This document shows, piece by piece, positions 1 through 53,136 of a stretch of DNA of 64,000 bases (the first letter of the stretch is position 1; each line of letters starts with the position of its first letter). This DNA comes from Prochilodus magdalenae (Eukaryota > Chordata > Actinopteri > Characiformes > Prochilodontidae): positions 89,501 to 153,500 of the forward strand of contig JAMWET010003604.1 of the NCBI GenBank assembly GCA_024036415.1. The letters run 5' to 3'. The translations under genes and the position numbers were made by a program. The notes under the pieces were generated by a model. That model searched no databases and was not told where the DNA came from. It saw only the letters and a program-made list of their open reading frames with translations.

Positions 1-484
1 TTCTATTAAATGTATTTAAATCTTTACTCATTGGAGCTGCTGATGTTGCATGTGCAGCATTTGTCCTGAATAAGAAGATTTCTACTATACAGCCATATAT
101 TCTACCAAAGTACATTACAAACACAGAACAGGGGTGTCTTTTTTCAAACACATGAATGAACTCACTTTTCACCTTCAAAATGTGCCAACCCCATCTGTTA
201 TGCTCTCAGGTAAGTGTGGGATGCAAGCTTGCATACATATCCAGTGTATTAACTGCATATTGCTAATGCCACAAAAAAACTCTATAGTAGATTTAACAGA
301 CATCTTGAACTTTTTGTTCGGAGGTATTCAGACAAGGTAAAGGGAAAGGCTGGCACTTTTAAATGAACTGAACAAGAAAACAGAGTTTAGAGCTTTTTAG
401 GACATTATTCAGATCATATTCTACATGGCTGTCCGTGGAAATGATATGGTACACACCAACCAGCTACTTCATTAAGTACATCTC
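1..484. other. Intergenic, nothing recognised
   Basis: AT-rich sequence with only short chance open frames. I see no splice-bounded coding exon, no RNA gene and no clear repeat before the inverted-repeat element that starts near 485. Confidence 0.5.
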
Positions 485-1028
485 TACCTATATAAATGCT
501 CTTTGTCTATGTTATCAGCCCCACTTACAATATAGGTGCACTTTATAGAGCTACAAATAAAATCTGTAGTCTCTATTAGCCCCCTTTAACCTTGTTCGTC
601 AGTGGCCAGGATCACCACAGAACAGCTATTACTTGGTAGATCAATTGGCAGCTATTTTTAGGTGGTGGATTATTTTCAGCACTGTAATGGCACTCACGTG
701 GTGAGTCCAACGCTGTGTCCACTCACTGGCCACTCTTTTTGCTGCACAGTCTGTGTTGGTGATCCTCTAGTCTTTTTCAGTGGTCACAGGACTGGATATT
801 TTTATTTGCTGTGACGCTGAGGTGTCTGAATCACTCAGAGCAACACCTCACCATTACATCATTGTCACTGCAGTGCTAAGAATCACCCACTTCCAAAATA
901 ATACATGCTCTGTGGTGGTCCTGTGAAAGTCCTGATGTATTACAGTGCACCTATATGGTATATCAAGCTGATGAAACGGACAATGAGTGCAGAAACAAGG
1001 AGGTGTATTAATGAAATGACATGTCGGA
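485..1028 (+). repeat. Foldback (long inverted repeat) DNA element, copy A
   Basis: The two ends are imperfect inverted repeats of each other: the left end carries TATAGGTGCACTTTATAGAG and the right end ACAGTGCACCTATATGG, and the inner arms carry CAGTGGCCAGGATCACCACA against GTGGTGGTCCTGTGAAAGTC. The middle (TGTGTCCACTCACTGGCCAC) recurs near 3055 and 40800. No transposase is encoded. I infer a non-autonomous, palindrome-like DNA element common in teleosts. It is the most complete of four copies here. Confidence 0.7.
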
Positions 1029-1606
1029 ATATAATAAAATGTTTATTTATGTTTATGTTAAATAGTTTGTGTTTAATATTTAATAAAGTTTAATAGTATG
1101 TTAAATAGTTATATTTCAGGGCAGTAATTGTTTCTGTGCTCAGAAAAATAATCTAATTTTAGAATAAATTGTAAATAAAATGAATAGGTTGTGATTTTAT
1201 GTCTGTCATTGTGTTTGTGGGCATCACCTACAGCCTGGTTTGTTTCACCAACCGTTTTTAGAATGAGCTCTCTATATATGCATTTATCTTGTATTTATCA
1301 TTTGTATTCACATGCATTGTAATCATACTGGCAAAACACTACTGATGTTGAGATAAAGACTGTCGTACAGTGCTATATATAATATAATCATATTAGATAA
1401 TCAATGTTTGTATGTGTGTAAGTGAAGGAATAACCATCTACCTCAAACGTCATGATAAATTATTATTAGCAGTAAGTATTACTTTAAAGTATTGCTAAGA
1501 ACCGCAGAAATGATGGTTTTCACATCGCCAGTGTGTGTTTGTTAGCTGTCAGCTAATACACTATGTTTATTTCTCTAACAGTGTTGTCTTTATGTATCTT
1601 TGCCAG
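1029..1606. other. Intergenic or intronic, nothing recognised
   Basis: AT-rich sequence upstream of the first supported exon of the unidentified gene. No feature can be supported. Confidence 0.4.
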
Positions 1607-2836
1607 TTAAACGTGGTGGAGAACATGGGTGATTTGGGTGTGGTTTCCTATCTGGCTGATTCAGAAGGCAATGTGGTGATTGGGCCCACATCATCTGTAC
1701 CCTCTACACTTTTGTCTAAACCTCCAACACCTGTCAAATCAAATCATCCCACCTCCACTACTTCTACTCCGACTACTCCAACCTCCACCGCACCTCTCTC
1801 TCCCACTTTATCTACCCCTACCCCAGAGGAAACCAAGAAGAAAGAGAAGAAGAAAGTGACACGGAGGAAAGGTGAGAATTCAATATTTTCTGAATTATAT
1901 ACAGTCATATGCAAAGGCTTGGGTAACCTCAGCCAAAACCATGTTTTATTGACTTTCTAAGCGAAAATTGTCTGTATTGTTTGTTTTATTTGTTTGTTTT
2001 ATTTGTTCTAATATTTAAAAAATCAGCAAATAAATACAAATGGTGCATGCATGTGCAATGCTACTGAGGGTGTTCATACGTTTGCATACAACTTCATGGT
2101 AAATTACTGTAGATGAACTGTAAGATCTGTAGATTGTCTTTAGAAAACCTTGTGTGTTTGAAACAGCATACCACAATAGGAGAAGGAGCTATTAGCACCT
2201 GCTAAGGTAACTACATACACATGAAAAGTTTACTTTTATTCAATTTCGTTTGGACCACTCGTCAGGAAGTATTGACATATAAAGTAACAGTTAAAAAGCA
2301 GTTTCTGTCAAATAGTGCCAAAAGAAAAGGTTTAAAACAGAAAATAAAAATGTAGCTATAAGGTTTTCTCATGACTGTGACGATACAGTGTTTAGGAGAG
2401 GAGCAGAAGAATTTGAAACAGAGCAGGTTTCTTACCAGTCCTGTCTCACACAGACTCTGTTATTCTGAAACTACCTGCTGGAGAGGTTACGCCCACCCTG
2501 TCACCTGCCGTTACTCCTGGACAGGAAACCACACCCATAGTTCCAGCTCTGCCTGACCCAGAAGTGGAGGCATCAGCAGAAGAGTTGGAAAAAATGGAGG
2601 AGAGAGAGTGAGCATATACAGTATATTATTGTCACAATAATTCATATCATGGTAAAGTTATAAAAAAGTAGATGGAGGAAGCGTTCTGTCCTGTGTGGTT
2701 CAGTGTGGTGTGTTACAGAGTGCTGACCTACGCTGTTGTAGAACGCAGCTGTTCTCTGCTGTTAAGTTTATCAATGCATGACTCAGCTGTATTCCCTGTC
2801 ACTTCAGCATTTATTTGTGAATTATGTATTAAATAA
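1607..2836 (+). CDS. 3' part of an unrecognised gene, three exons (1607-1871, 2439-2607, 2719-2836)
   Basis: Three exons join in one frame. Exon a follows TTTGCCAG and ends before GTGAGA (phase 1); exon b follows TTACCAG and ends before GTGAGC (phase 2); exon c follows GTTACAG and runs to TAA at 2834-2836, which overlaps a possible AATAAA at 2832-2837. The joined product is about 184 residues. It begins LNVVENMGDLGVVSYLADSE, continues with a Pro/Ser/Thr-rich linker and a basic run (KKKEKKKVTRRK), then a Pro-rich part ending in acidic EELEKMEERE, and a short hydrophobic tail. There is no domain I can name. In human the gene upstream of LPIN2 on the same strand is MYOM1, but nothing here looks like a myomesin Ig or fibronectin domain. 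Upstream exons must lie before the window or be unrecognised. Phase agreement over two introns and good splice sites are the only support, and the terminal exon is the weakest part. Confidence 0.42.
1908..2105. repeat. MITE-like element with terminal inverted repeats
   Basis: The left end ACAGTCATATGCAAAGGCTT and the right end TTCATACGTTTGCATACAAC are imperfect inverted repeats. The GCAAAxxxTTGGG type of end is common in short teleost DNA transposons, and a similar right end (GGTGCCCAAACTTTTTCACA) occurs near 16000. It sits in an intron of the unidentified gene. Confidence 0.45.
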
Positions 2837-2984
2837 AGTGATTAATGGAGAAAACTTACGGTGTTGGTAAAATGCTGTAGCATAACATACTGTAGCAAGA
2901 CAAAGCAGAGGCCATAATTCTGCTGTAGTGCTCTTGTATTAAACACCAGGCAAAACAGCATATAGCACTGTACCTTTAATCAGG

Positions 2985-3425
2985 GGCCTCCACCTCATGA
3001 TGACCAACCCCCAACACAAATCAGACACAGCAGGTCTGCTGGATTTTTAAACACTGTGTCCACTCACTGTCCACTCTATTAGACAGTACTACCTTGCTGG
3101 TCCTTGTAGATGTAAAGTCAGAGACAATAGCCCATCTGCTGCTGCACAGCCTGTGTTGGTCATCACTTAGTCTTTCATCAGTGGTCACAGGGCACCGCTC
3201 ACAGGACACTGTTGACTGGATAGTTTTGTTTGCTCAGTTATTCTCAGTTCAGCAGTGACAGCGGGGTCTGAATCATTCCGACCAACACGTCACCACCACA
3301 TCAGTGTCACTACAGTGCTGAGAACCACCCACTTCCCAAATTATACACAGTACCACAGTGTATCCCAAGGGACTACAGTGCACCTATATACAGTAGTATA
3401 TCAAGCTGATGAAATGGATCATGTT
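2985..3425 (+). repeat. Foldback DNA element, copy B (left arm missing)
   Basis: Shares AACACTGTGTCCACTCACTG, TGTAGATGTAAAGTCAGAGA, ACATCAGTGTCACTACAGTG and the right end CAGTGCACCTATATACAGTA with copies A and C. The left arm of the inverted repeat is absent. Confidence 0.65.
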
Positions 3426-3471
3426 GAGCAACCCCAACACAAAGCCCAGCACCCACAATCCAAATCCAAGG

Positions 3472-3914
3472 TCAGTCCATAGCTTCAATGCCTTCATCTT
3501 GCAGGAACTGCTGACACACTCCAGCCACATGAGGTCTAGCATTGTCCTGCATTAGGAGGAACCCAGGGCCAACCGCACCAGCATATGGTCTCACAAGGGG
3601 TCTGAGGATCTCATCTCGGTACCTAATGGCAGTCAGGCTACCTCTGGCGAGCACATGGAGGGCTGTGTGGCCCTCCAAAGAAATGCCACCCCACACCATT
3701 ACTGACCCACTGCCAAACCGGTCATGCTGAAGGATGTTGCAGGCAGATCGCTCTCCATGGCGTCTCCAGACTCACGTCTGTCACATGTGCTCAGTGTGAA
3801 CCTGCTTTCATCTGTGAAGAGCACAGGGCGCGAGTGGCGAATTTGCCAATCCTGGTGTTCTCTGGCAAATGCCAAGCATCCTGCACAGTGTTGGGCTATA
3901 AGCACAACCCCCAT
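3472..3914 (-). pseudogene. Tc1-like transposase fragment
   Basis: Two overlapping minus-strand frames, offset by a frameshift near 3700, read as the central part of a Tc1-like transposase. The upstream frame has LFTDESRFTL (first catalytic Asp region) and the downstream one MVWGGISLEGHTALHVLARG followed by LLMQDNARPHVAGVCQQFLQ (second catalytic Asp). The N-terminal DNA-binding part is absent, and the sequence breaks off directly after EGIEAMD, before the expected third catalytic motif. Both truncations and the frameshift make it inactive. It directly abuts foldback copy B. Confidence 0.85.
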
Positions 3915-5049
3915 CTGTGTCTATTCCATTTGCACAACAGCATGTGAAACTGATTGTCAATCACCATTTGTTAGCTATACTGGGCATTATTTCATATGTG
4001 TGTCTGGCAGTCATAGGTCATTCTACTGTCTACTGTACCTGTTGATAAGGTGACCCATTTTGGTTGTTGATGGCATAGCAGCTCACACCAGCAACAGCCT
4101 ACTGTAATCAATGTAAACTAACATGTTTTAAGTTAGAGCAGCTAAATATAGCCTCACCCATTAACCCACCAGCATTTACATTAGACAGAACTCCTGGTTC
4201 CTTCTTCCAAAACAAACTGTCTGTTCAGCATAAACAGTGTTAGTGTTCCAGCTGGGCTATATTATCTTCATTATCTTGATATGTCATGTGAGATGTCCCA
4301 TAAGAAGACAGGATCTCCATAGGACACCCAAAATGGAATCTCTGTTTAATAAGCTGTCCGTTACGTTTTACACTGACTGAATATATAACAGTCTGATTAT
4401 GTAGTAGTACGTGTTACACAATTCAGACAAACGTCTCTGAATGAGATCTCCGTTCATCCTTTTCCCGGGCTTTATCGATGCTCCTCGCTGAACCTGATCA
4501 TGTGAGTTCCCAGGTTTAGCCCTGCGTCACCGAAGAGTATTAGTTTGATTCAGTTTACAGAGCCGATTCTTTACGGACAGTCAGATTTACTGAACCAAAT
4601 AACCGACTCAGTGATTCTAGGACATCTGTACTACTGTGTGAATTCACCTTCGTGACTGAAAATAAGTCGGTCCCTGACATAACTCACACTGCACAACACC
4701 ACACAACACCACGCAAAACAACACAATTGGCTTCTTCCTCCCTAAATAGTGCAAGTAGGAGTTTGAATAATGTCCGGTATAGCTAAACACAGTCATTTGG
4801 GATTGGTAGGTGTTGTGCTAGAAAACAATTAATTAGAAACACATATGACAAATAATGGATAATAGAGTCACGTGACGTAGTCTGGCTAAAAGGCGTAACG
4901 GGCAATGCACTGACTGACTGATTATCGAAACTGTACTGCTTCTTGTGTGAATGAAAAGGCTCGGCTCCAGCTCGTTCGAGCTTGTGAGTCGATTCCCATG
5001 ATTCACTTAAATGTCTCGTTCAGAACCGAGTCGTTCGCGAATGGTTCTT
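3915..5049. promoter_or_regulatory. Region upstream of lpin2, likely promoter-proximal
   Basis: From about 4440 the sequence becomes richer in CpG and has many GATTC, GAATC and CGTTCG motifs, including the hairpin AGCTCG-TT-CGAGCT at 4969-4982. No TATA box stands out. I infer a lpin2 promoter here only because a candidate first exon follows. The GATTC/CGTTC richness may instead reflect an old repeat. Confidence 0.35.
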
Positions 5050-5059
5050 CTCTAGTTCA

Positions 5060-5220
5060 GACCCGCTAGTCGTTTACAGCCGAGAGTCAGAGAATAGAGG
5101 AGAGGAGCCTGCACACGACCACGTCCTAACAAATGCTGTTATTTCTAATCAAGAGAAGCAGCACCTTCAGGAACACCACAGAGGAGCGAGCAGCCTTCTC
5201 AGACAGGCTGCACAATCCAG
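5060..5220 (+). other. lpin2: Candidate non-coding first exon of lpin2
   Basis: The segment ends in CACAATCCAG followed by a strong donor, GTGAGTAG, at 5221. It has no long open frame. The next exon starts 9 bases before the lpin2 ATG (9397), so a separate 5' exon is required, as in other lipin genes. The 5' boundary is a guess. Confidence 0.5.
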
Positions 5221-9357
<4,137 letters not shown>

Positions 9358-9405
9358 ACTCCCTCCCTCTCTCCTCTGTCTCCTTGCTTGTTTCAGGTGG
9401 ACAGT

Positions 9406-23974
<14,569 letters not shown>

Positions 23975-24127
23975 TTGGAGCCACTGAGAAAAACCGACTG
24001 TGATAGGTCGGATAGGACTGGAAGTGACTGGTGTTGCTTGTAATCTTAGAGTACTTGAACCTACTGATTATTATTTTTTACCTTTAGCATAAGATCGCAT
24101 TATTGTCTCTTTAAGATCAATTCTAAA

Positions 24128-24493
24128 AATAAAGCTACTGTATTGTGAGTCTCACAGTTGAGCTTAAAAGCCTTAATGCTATCTGTGGGTATTTGTAGAC
24201 TCCTAGTGGGGAAAAATGCTGCTTCTGTATTTGAAGCCTTCTTAAACACATATGACCATATGTCAGAGGTTGATAGTGCATGTTTGGGTGACGCGCCTTT
24301 TCATGTTAGAATGTGCCTTGATAGGCTAGAGTTGCATGTCGTCTAGGGCACTTTAAGACTCACTGTGTATATGTGTAGAGCTATGGACTGAATGAAGGTT
24401 CAAATAGAATACTGAGATAATAGTTCATTTGTACAGGTAACAATTGCTTATATTTGCCTACTGTATGGTATATATGTTTATGATGTAAATAAA
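24128..24493 (+). terminator. lpin2: lpin2 poly(A) signals
   Basis: AATAAA at 24128-24133 and again at 24488-24493 give alternative 3' UTRs of about 170 and 530 bases. The second is followed by a GT-rich stretch (TGTCCTGTTGGTTG). Confidence 0.7.
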
Positions 24494-25257
24494 GTCCTGA
24501 TGAATTTGTACATATGACTGTCCTGTTGGTTGAAGGTTGGTTGAATTTACTGTTCTCCAGTGTGATTTCAAAGAAGTGTGGTAGAAACAGAACGTCCATT
24601 GTACATGTTTTAATAACACCACCGTTTGCATTTGGCATTACATGATGACAGTTAAGTAATTGTAATATTTTCAATAATGCTTTATATTTAATAAGACTTT
24701 TGAAATAGCTGTTTAATTTTGAGATATTCCAATCTATTTTCATTAAAATACAAGCATTGCATAGATTAGAGTAGGTCACTGATAAAATAAGGTCACTATA
24801 GTAAGCAACCAAATTGCCTTCTGGTACAGTAGGTTTTTCAAAAGAAGAACATTGTTTACAATCTACAGTTTCTTTAAAGAACAGAGTTACACAGGTTTGT
24901 AAATCAAACAGCTTCTATAACACGCTCTCCCAAACAGTAAACAGTACTGATAAAAAGAATTTCGGTGTAGTTAGCTTGTTTACAAGTTGTTGTTTCAAAA
25001 TTTAGCATTATACCTTTTTCAGAACTACTGGAAGCTCCTCCCACTCACACAAAAAACTGCATATTTCAGTATATATAAATAAAAATCAGATGTTATCAGT
25101 GGAAAAAAATGTACCTCAAAAACAACTTTGGTTTGGGCAGCCAGTCTTAACCATCAACGAAACACTGCTATTTAGTGGAAATTAGGCCATTTACAACAAA
25201 AACATTCTGCTATTCTACAAACCACTATACACATATCAGTTTATCTATGTATGCGTA

Positions 25258-25258
<1 letters not shown>

Positions 25259-25299
<41 letters not shown>
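25259..25299. repeat. (TTA)n microsatellite
   Basis: About 13 perfect TTA units in the lpin2-emilin2 intergenic spacer. Confidence 0.95.
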
Positions 25300-25302
<3 letters not shown>

Positions 25303-25346
25303 ATAAATTGTGTATAGCAGAAAACAATACAGAACATTGTACATGA

Positions 25347-25490
25347 GAACATTCTAGAACAGTGTGAGTGGATCAGAACATTCTACAACGGTGCACATGG
25401 AGGAGAACATTCTAAAACAGTGTACATGCAGGAGAACCTTCTAGAACAGTATAAAGGAGAGAACATTCTACAACAGTGTGAATGGGAAGA
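25347..25490 (+). repeat. 29-bp tandem repeat with heat-shock-element-like core
   Basis: Five units start at 25347, 25376, 25405, 25434 and 25461 (spacing 29, 29, 29, 27). Each begins GAACATTCTAGAACAGTG or a variant. Units 1 and 4 contain a full GAAnnTTCnnGAA; units 2, 3 and 5 keep GAAnnTTC with a changed third block. Located in the lpin2-emilin2 spacer. Confidence 0.85.
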
Positions 25491-25599
25491 ACACTAAATT
25501 GAGGAGAAAATTCAGGAACGCTTTCTGTGAATACTACATTGCCTATCTGTGCTCATGGCAACCCTCTCCAAAGATTATCCAATGGAACACTAAGCACAG

Positions 25600-25653
25600 T
25601 TGTAAGTCACTCTGGATATCCGGAACGTCTGCTACATGCTTTAAATGTAAATG
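25600..25653 (+). repeat. SINE 3' tail fragment
   Basis: TGTAAGTCACTCTGGATATC through GTCTGCTACATGC and TTTAAATGTAAATG is the 3' tail shared with the tRNA-SINEs of this window, without the tRNA head. Confidence 0.65.
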
Positions 25654-26123
25654 TTATATGTACATGTATAAGGACATCAGGCATCACAAACACGGCTATA
25701 GATACTTACTTTATAGCCATGTTTATTATGAATTGGTAACATAATGCATTATAGGTAGTGTTAATAGGAGCTTGAATGTTGTATTGGTCAAGTGAGACAG
25801 GTTTTATACTAAAGCCTCCTCCAGTGTTATGAATGAGGCTTCATGTTGAATACTTACTGAAGGATTTACTGAAATGCTGCAACATACAAAGTGAAAGCAC
25901 TGTATGGCATGGCATCAGTGTATTCAAGACTGATGCCCTGAAGAACATGTTATTAACACCACTTATAATCCATGTGTTAAGCATCCCCAATACATAATAA
26001 GCATGGCTATAAAGTGTCATTAATTTTTTATAGATATTTATAGCCGCATTTATGATGTTTTGTTATGAATAGCTCTGAATGCATTCAAGCATGTTAATAT
26101 GGTCATTGATAGATTACCAAACG

Positions 26124-26179
26124 TTCTAGAAGAGTGAGAACATTCTAGAATGACGTAGATCGAAAATAACGTTCTAGAG
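26124..26179 (+). repeat. Second cluster of TTCTAGAA motifs
   Basis: TTCTAGAA at 26124-26131, GAACATTCTAGAA at 26138-26150 (a complete GAAnnTTCnnGAA), and GTTCTAGAG near 26171. Similar to the 29-bp array 650 bases upstream. Confidence 0.65.
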
Positions 26180-26649
26180 ACTCCCAACAATCAGACGGTT
26201 CTGCTGTTGGTGTTTGTTAGTGATCATGTTGTTGTTATTTTCTCTGGTCTTAAATATACATTCTTCTTTGAAATATGTTCCTTAATAAGGTCAATGACAA
26301 ACACGATATCTTTCATAACAGAAGCATTCTGGTACTAATATTTACCCTTTAAAATGAAGGCTTGTTTTTTCAGTTACTAATCTTTATCCTTATTATTCTT
26401 AATAATGCTTCATTTATATTATTCAAATAACTACTATAAATTACTGCATTCAGTAACTCTTACATAGACGCTTCATAACCCAAGCATTAGCACTGATGAA
26501 TGCATTTAAAACCAATAAGTGAGTATTTGTGAACAGCTTATGTGCATTTTCGCAAATGCCTGGATAGGATTTCCATATTTGGTGTGTTTTATTAAATATG
26601 GATCAAACTATAGTGATGCAGAAACTGTAATATACATGAAATGCATCAC

Positions 26650-26655
26650 TTTATT
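26650..26655 (-). terminator. emilin2: Candidate emilin2 poly(A) signal
   Basis: TTTATT on the + strand (AATAAA on the - strand), about 400 bases beyond the emilin2 stop. Other weaker candidates exist nearby. Confidence 0.45.
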
Positions 26656-27054
26656 TTCAAGAGCAATCCAAATCTTCTACAGAACTGATACATGGCTTTT
26701 TATTAACTGTTCTTTTTAACGAGTTCAATTACAGATGACGCATCATAACAGTGATATGAGAATAATTAGGTCATCTTGCGTATATAAGCTGTTCATAAAT
26801 ACTCAGGCATTTCTTTGTTTCAATACATTATCCACTGCTTATGCATCTGTTACAATAACCCTATGAGGGCGATCTTCTCTTAACCTGTAACTACTAAGGA
26901 ACTTTAACTGTATAAAGCATGTAACTGAGATCGTGCCTCCCTTTCCAGCATTTTTCCTTTTCAGCGTTCAGCCCATGTGCCCAGTGCTATCTAAACAGGG
27001 ACCTAACTACACTGTGCATTGAAGTGGCACCGGACGTGTTCCTATAGCCGTAGG

Positions 27055-50785
<23,731 letters not shown>

Positions 50786-50854
50786 CGTACAGGCCAGAAG
50801 GAGCGGAGCAGGAACGCCAGGAACACGGGGCTTGTCTGGAGCTGCTCAGCAGTT

Positions 50855-50910
50855 TTGAAGTCCTGACTGTGTGAGAGACGCAGATGGGCTTAAAGCCCCG
50901 CCCCCATACT
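50855..50910 (-). promoter_or_regulatory. emilin2: Candidate emilin2 core promoter
   Basis: On the - strand a GC box (GGGGGCGGGGC, 50895-50905) is followed by CTTTAAG (50889-50895), 100 to 120 bases upstream of the start codon in a locally GC-rich stretch. Transcription would start near 50860. Not tested. Confidence 0.4.
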
Positions 50911-50999
50911 AATTACCCCACCGTGGCTGTTTCCTCTCAGCATCACCCCCCTAAGTTCCTCTCAGTCCAGTGGGCTTTAATGAAGTGAGCAGGGCAGGA

Positions 51000-52160
51000 A
51001 TGAGCAGGGCTGCACTGACCCCTCTATTTCAAATACACACTGCAGTAAAGAGGAGGAAGCAGAGAGCGAAGACGGCCATCTCTACATTATTACACATCCA
51101 CTTCAAACTGGGTTTTCTCTCTCCCGAAACACAAACCACCGTCTGTAGGCTTTGTGCATGTTCAGTACTGTCAACCACAACACTGGAAACGCAGTACTGT
51201 GTTGGGTCACTTTTTTGTTGGACCCATTAACATCTATGAGATATTGCATGTGTTGTTGTTGCCCATCCCTGAGCTGTAATGCTTTACAGTCTTACAGTAT
51301 TACACTGTCCAAGAAAAGCTCATGGACAATGCAACAGCACCAATCACACAAAACGGCTTTAAAGCATGTCCATAAATATCAGACAAACACACAGGTCAGC
51401 TGTAGCTCTATATCGTACATCTAAAAGTTGAATGCATAAACAAACAAGCAAACAAATAAACAAACAAACAAATAAATAAATATTAATGATACACATGTGG
51501 ACACACTGCGGTGATTTGTTCATACGACTGTTTTCTGTTGAATCTATTTACTTTAATAGGTCTTTCAGAACCAAAACAACAAAATGTTTTGTGGCACAAG
51601 TAAAAACAAAGACCTCTGTGCGTGTTAATGTGTGGCAGCTGTGAAATAAAACAGCAAAATGTAATATTTTGTAAAATTTATATATTTTAATAATATGCTA
51701 AATAAAAAAGTCCAGCGACAAACAGTGAAAAGTTCTCAAAACTCAGTTAATATAAAGATTTATCTTCAAATCTCCAAACTGTGATGCAGAAATAAGAAGC
51801 TTCTACTTTAAAATCGGCAAACCCTCTTTCAGTCTCCAGTACAAGCCTAGTTCACTATGTGCAGACACACAATACCATTCACCTTAACACGTCCCACGCG
51901 AGCTTCAGTACATCATTCCTTCTCTATGTAGGTCTGTATAGCTCTTCATATGGAGACACAAGACTGACCACACAGGATTACTATGATTTTGAGCAATGTC
52001 CTGTGAAACTGAACTAATAAGCCGAGTCCGGACAAAGTAACAAAGACAGGTTAAGGAAAGGATCAGCTAGTCTGATACGTGTGCCCACAGGAAGAATGCA
52101 AATTGGCAGGAAACATCTACCTGTTTCTACACTTGGCCATTTTATCAGCTCTATTCACCC
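51000..52160. other. Spacer between emilin2 and smchd1, nothing recognised
   Basis: Only short chance frames and an AAACAAAC/AAATAAAT-rich patch at 51440-51480. Confidence 0.45.
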
Positions 52161-52161
52161 T

Positions 52162-52325
52162 AAAGGTGCACTATGTAGTCACAGGCTGTAGCCCACCTGT
52201 TTCCCTGTGTACTGTGTTAACCCCCTTTCATCCTGTTCTGCAGTGGTCAGGACCACCAGATGTGGGCAGTGAGTCATTTACAGCACTGCAGTGACACTGA
52301 TGTTGTGGTGATGTTAGTGTCTAGA
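52162..52325 (+). repeat. Foldback DNA element, copy D (left arm only)
   Basis: AAGGTGCACTATGTAGTCAC, GCAGTGGTCAGGACCACC and CAGCACTGCAGTGACACTGA match the left half of copy A and the reverse complement of right arms elsewhere. Confidence 0.6.
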
Positions 52326-52403
52326 ACTGGAAGGACCGATATTGCTTGTAGTAAACTAACTAGTAAATTTTATACACATACAGTGACTTTATGGCCTTAT
52401 TAT

Positions 52404-52627
52404 GTGGTTGGTGTAGCTCAGCAGATAACACCACTACCCGCCAAGTAGCCACCACCACACGTGGGAGACTGGGGTTCGAATCCTGGTCTGGGTGAATATG
52501 CTGTGCTGCACCAATAAGAGTCCTTGGGCTAGACTCCTAACACTACGTTGGCCCATCTGTAATGTGATTAACCTGGATAAGAGCGTCAGCTCTGGATAAG
52601 AGCGTCAGCTAAATTCCTGTAACGTAA
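52404..52627 (+). repeat. tRNA-derived SINE, copy 3
   Basis: A-box GTGTAGCTCAGCAG near 52410, B-box GGTTCGAATCC at 52473-52483, and a tail with CTGGATAAGAGCGTCAGCT present twice in tandem (about 52573-52610). It lies only 80 bases from foldback copy D. Confidence 0.88.
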
Positions 52628-53085
52628 ATTATGTCTAAAAACAGACAGATCTCTCATATTTGGGAACGTGTCATTAAAGGGTCCCATTAAGCTGTTGTGT
52701 TTTATTCAGTGTTATGGAGCTTTTTGTGCATGTAAACGGTGGAGGGAGAAGCCATACACGAGCCAATATTCTCAGCAGCCCGAAACACCTTGCTGAAATT
52801 CCAGCCCTTTATTTTATCTTTATCAGCAGCCTGTACGGTGGAACCTTTTACAGGAAAGCAATATGGTTCTGCTGGTTGACCAATCAGAACAGAGAAGGTT
52901 AACTGACTTTGGCTTGACTGGCTCATAAAAAATAAAAAGCATGTACATTAACCGACCTCAAAAATGTAATTAATCCATTAATAAATCATCTATTAAATGT
53001 GTTTTGTTTGTTGCAGTAGATGTGCTTTTTACAGGTATTACCAAAATCAGGGAAATCTACTTTAACAGGACTACTCCAAATGTCA

Positions 53086-53087
<2 letters not shown>

Positions 53088-53132
<45 letters not shown>

Positions 53133-53136
53133 TTTT
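53088..53136. repeat. (TA)n tract followed by T run
   Basis: About 18 TA units followed by twelve or thirteen T. Confidence 0.95.

Noticed and set aside
24381..24812. A 143-codon minus-strand frame opposite the lpin2 3' UTR
   Set aside because: No recognisable domain, no splice or promoter context, AT-rich codons typical of chance.
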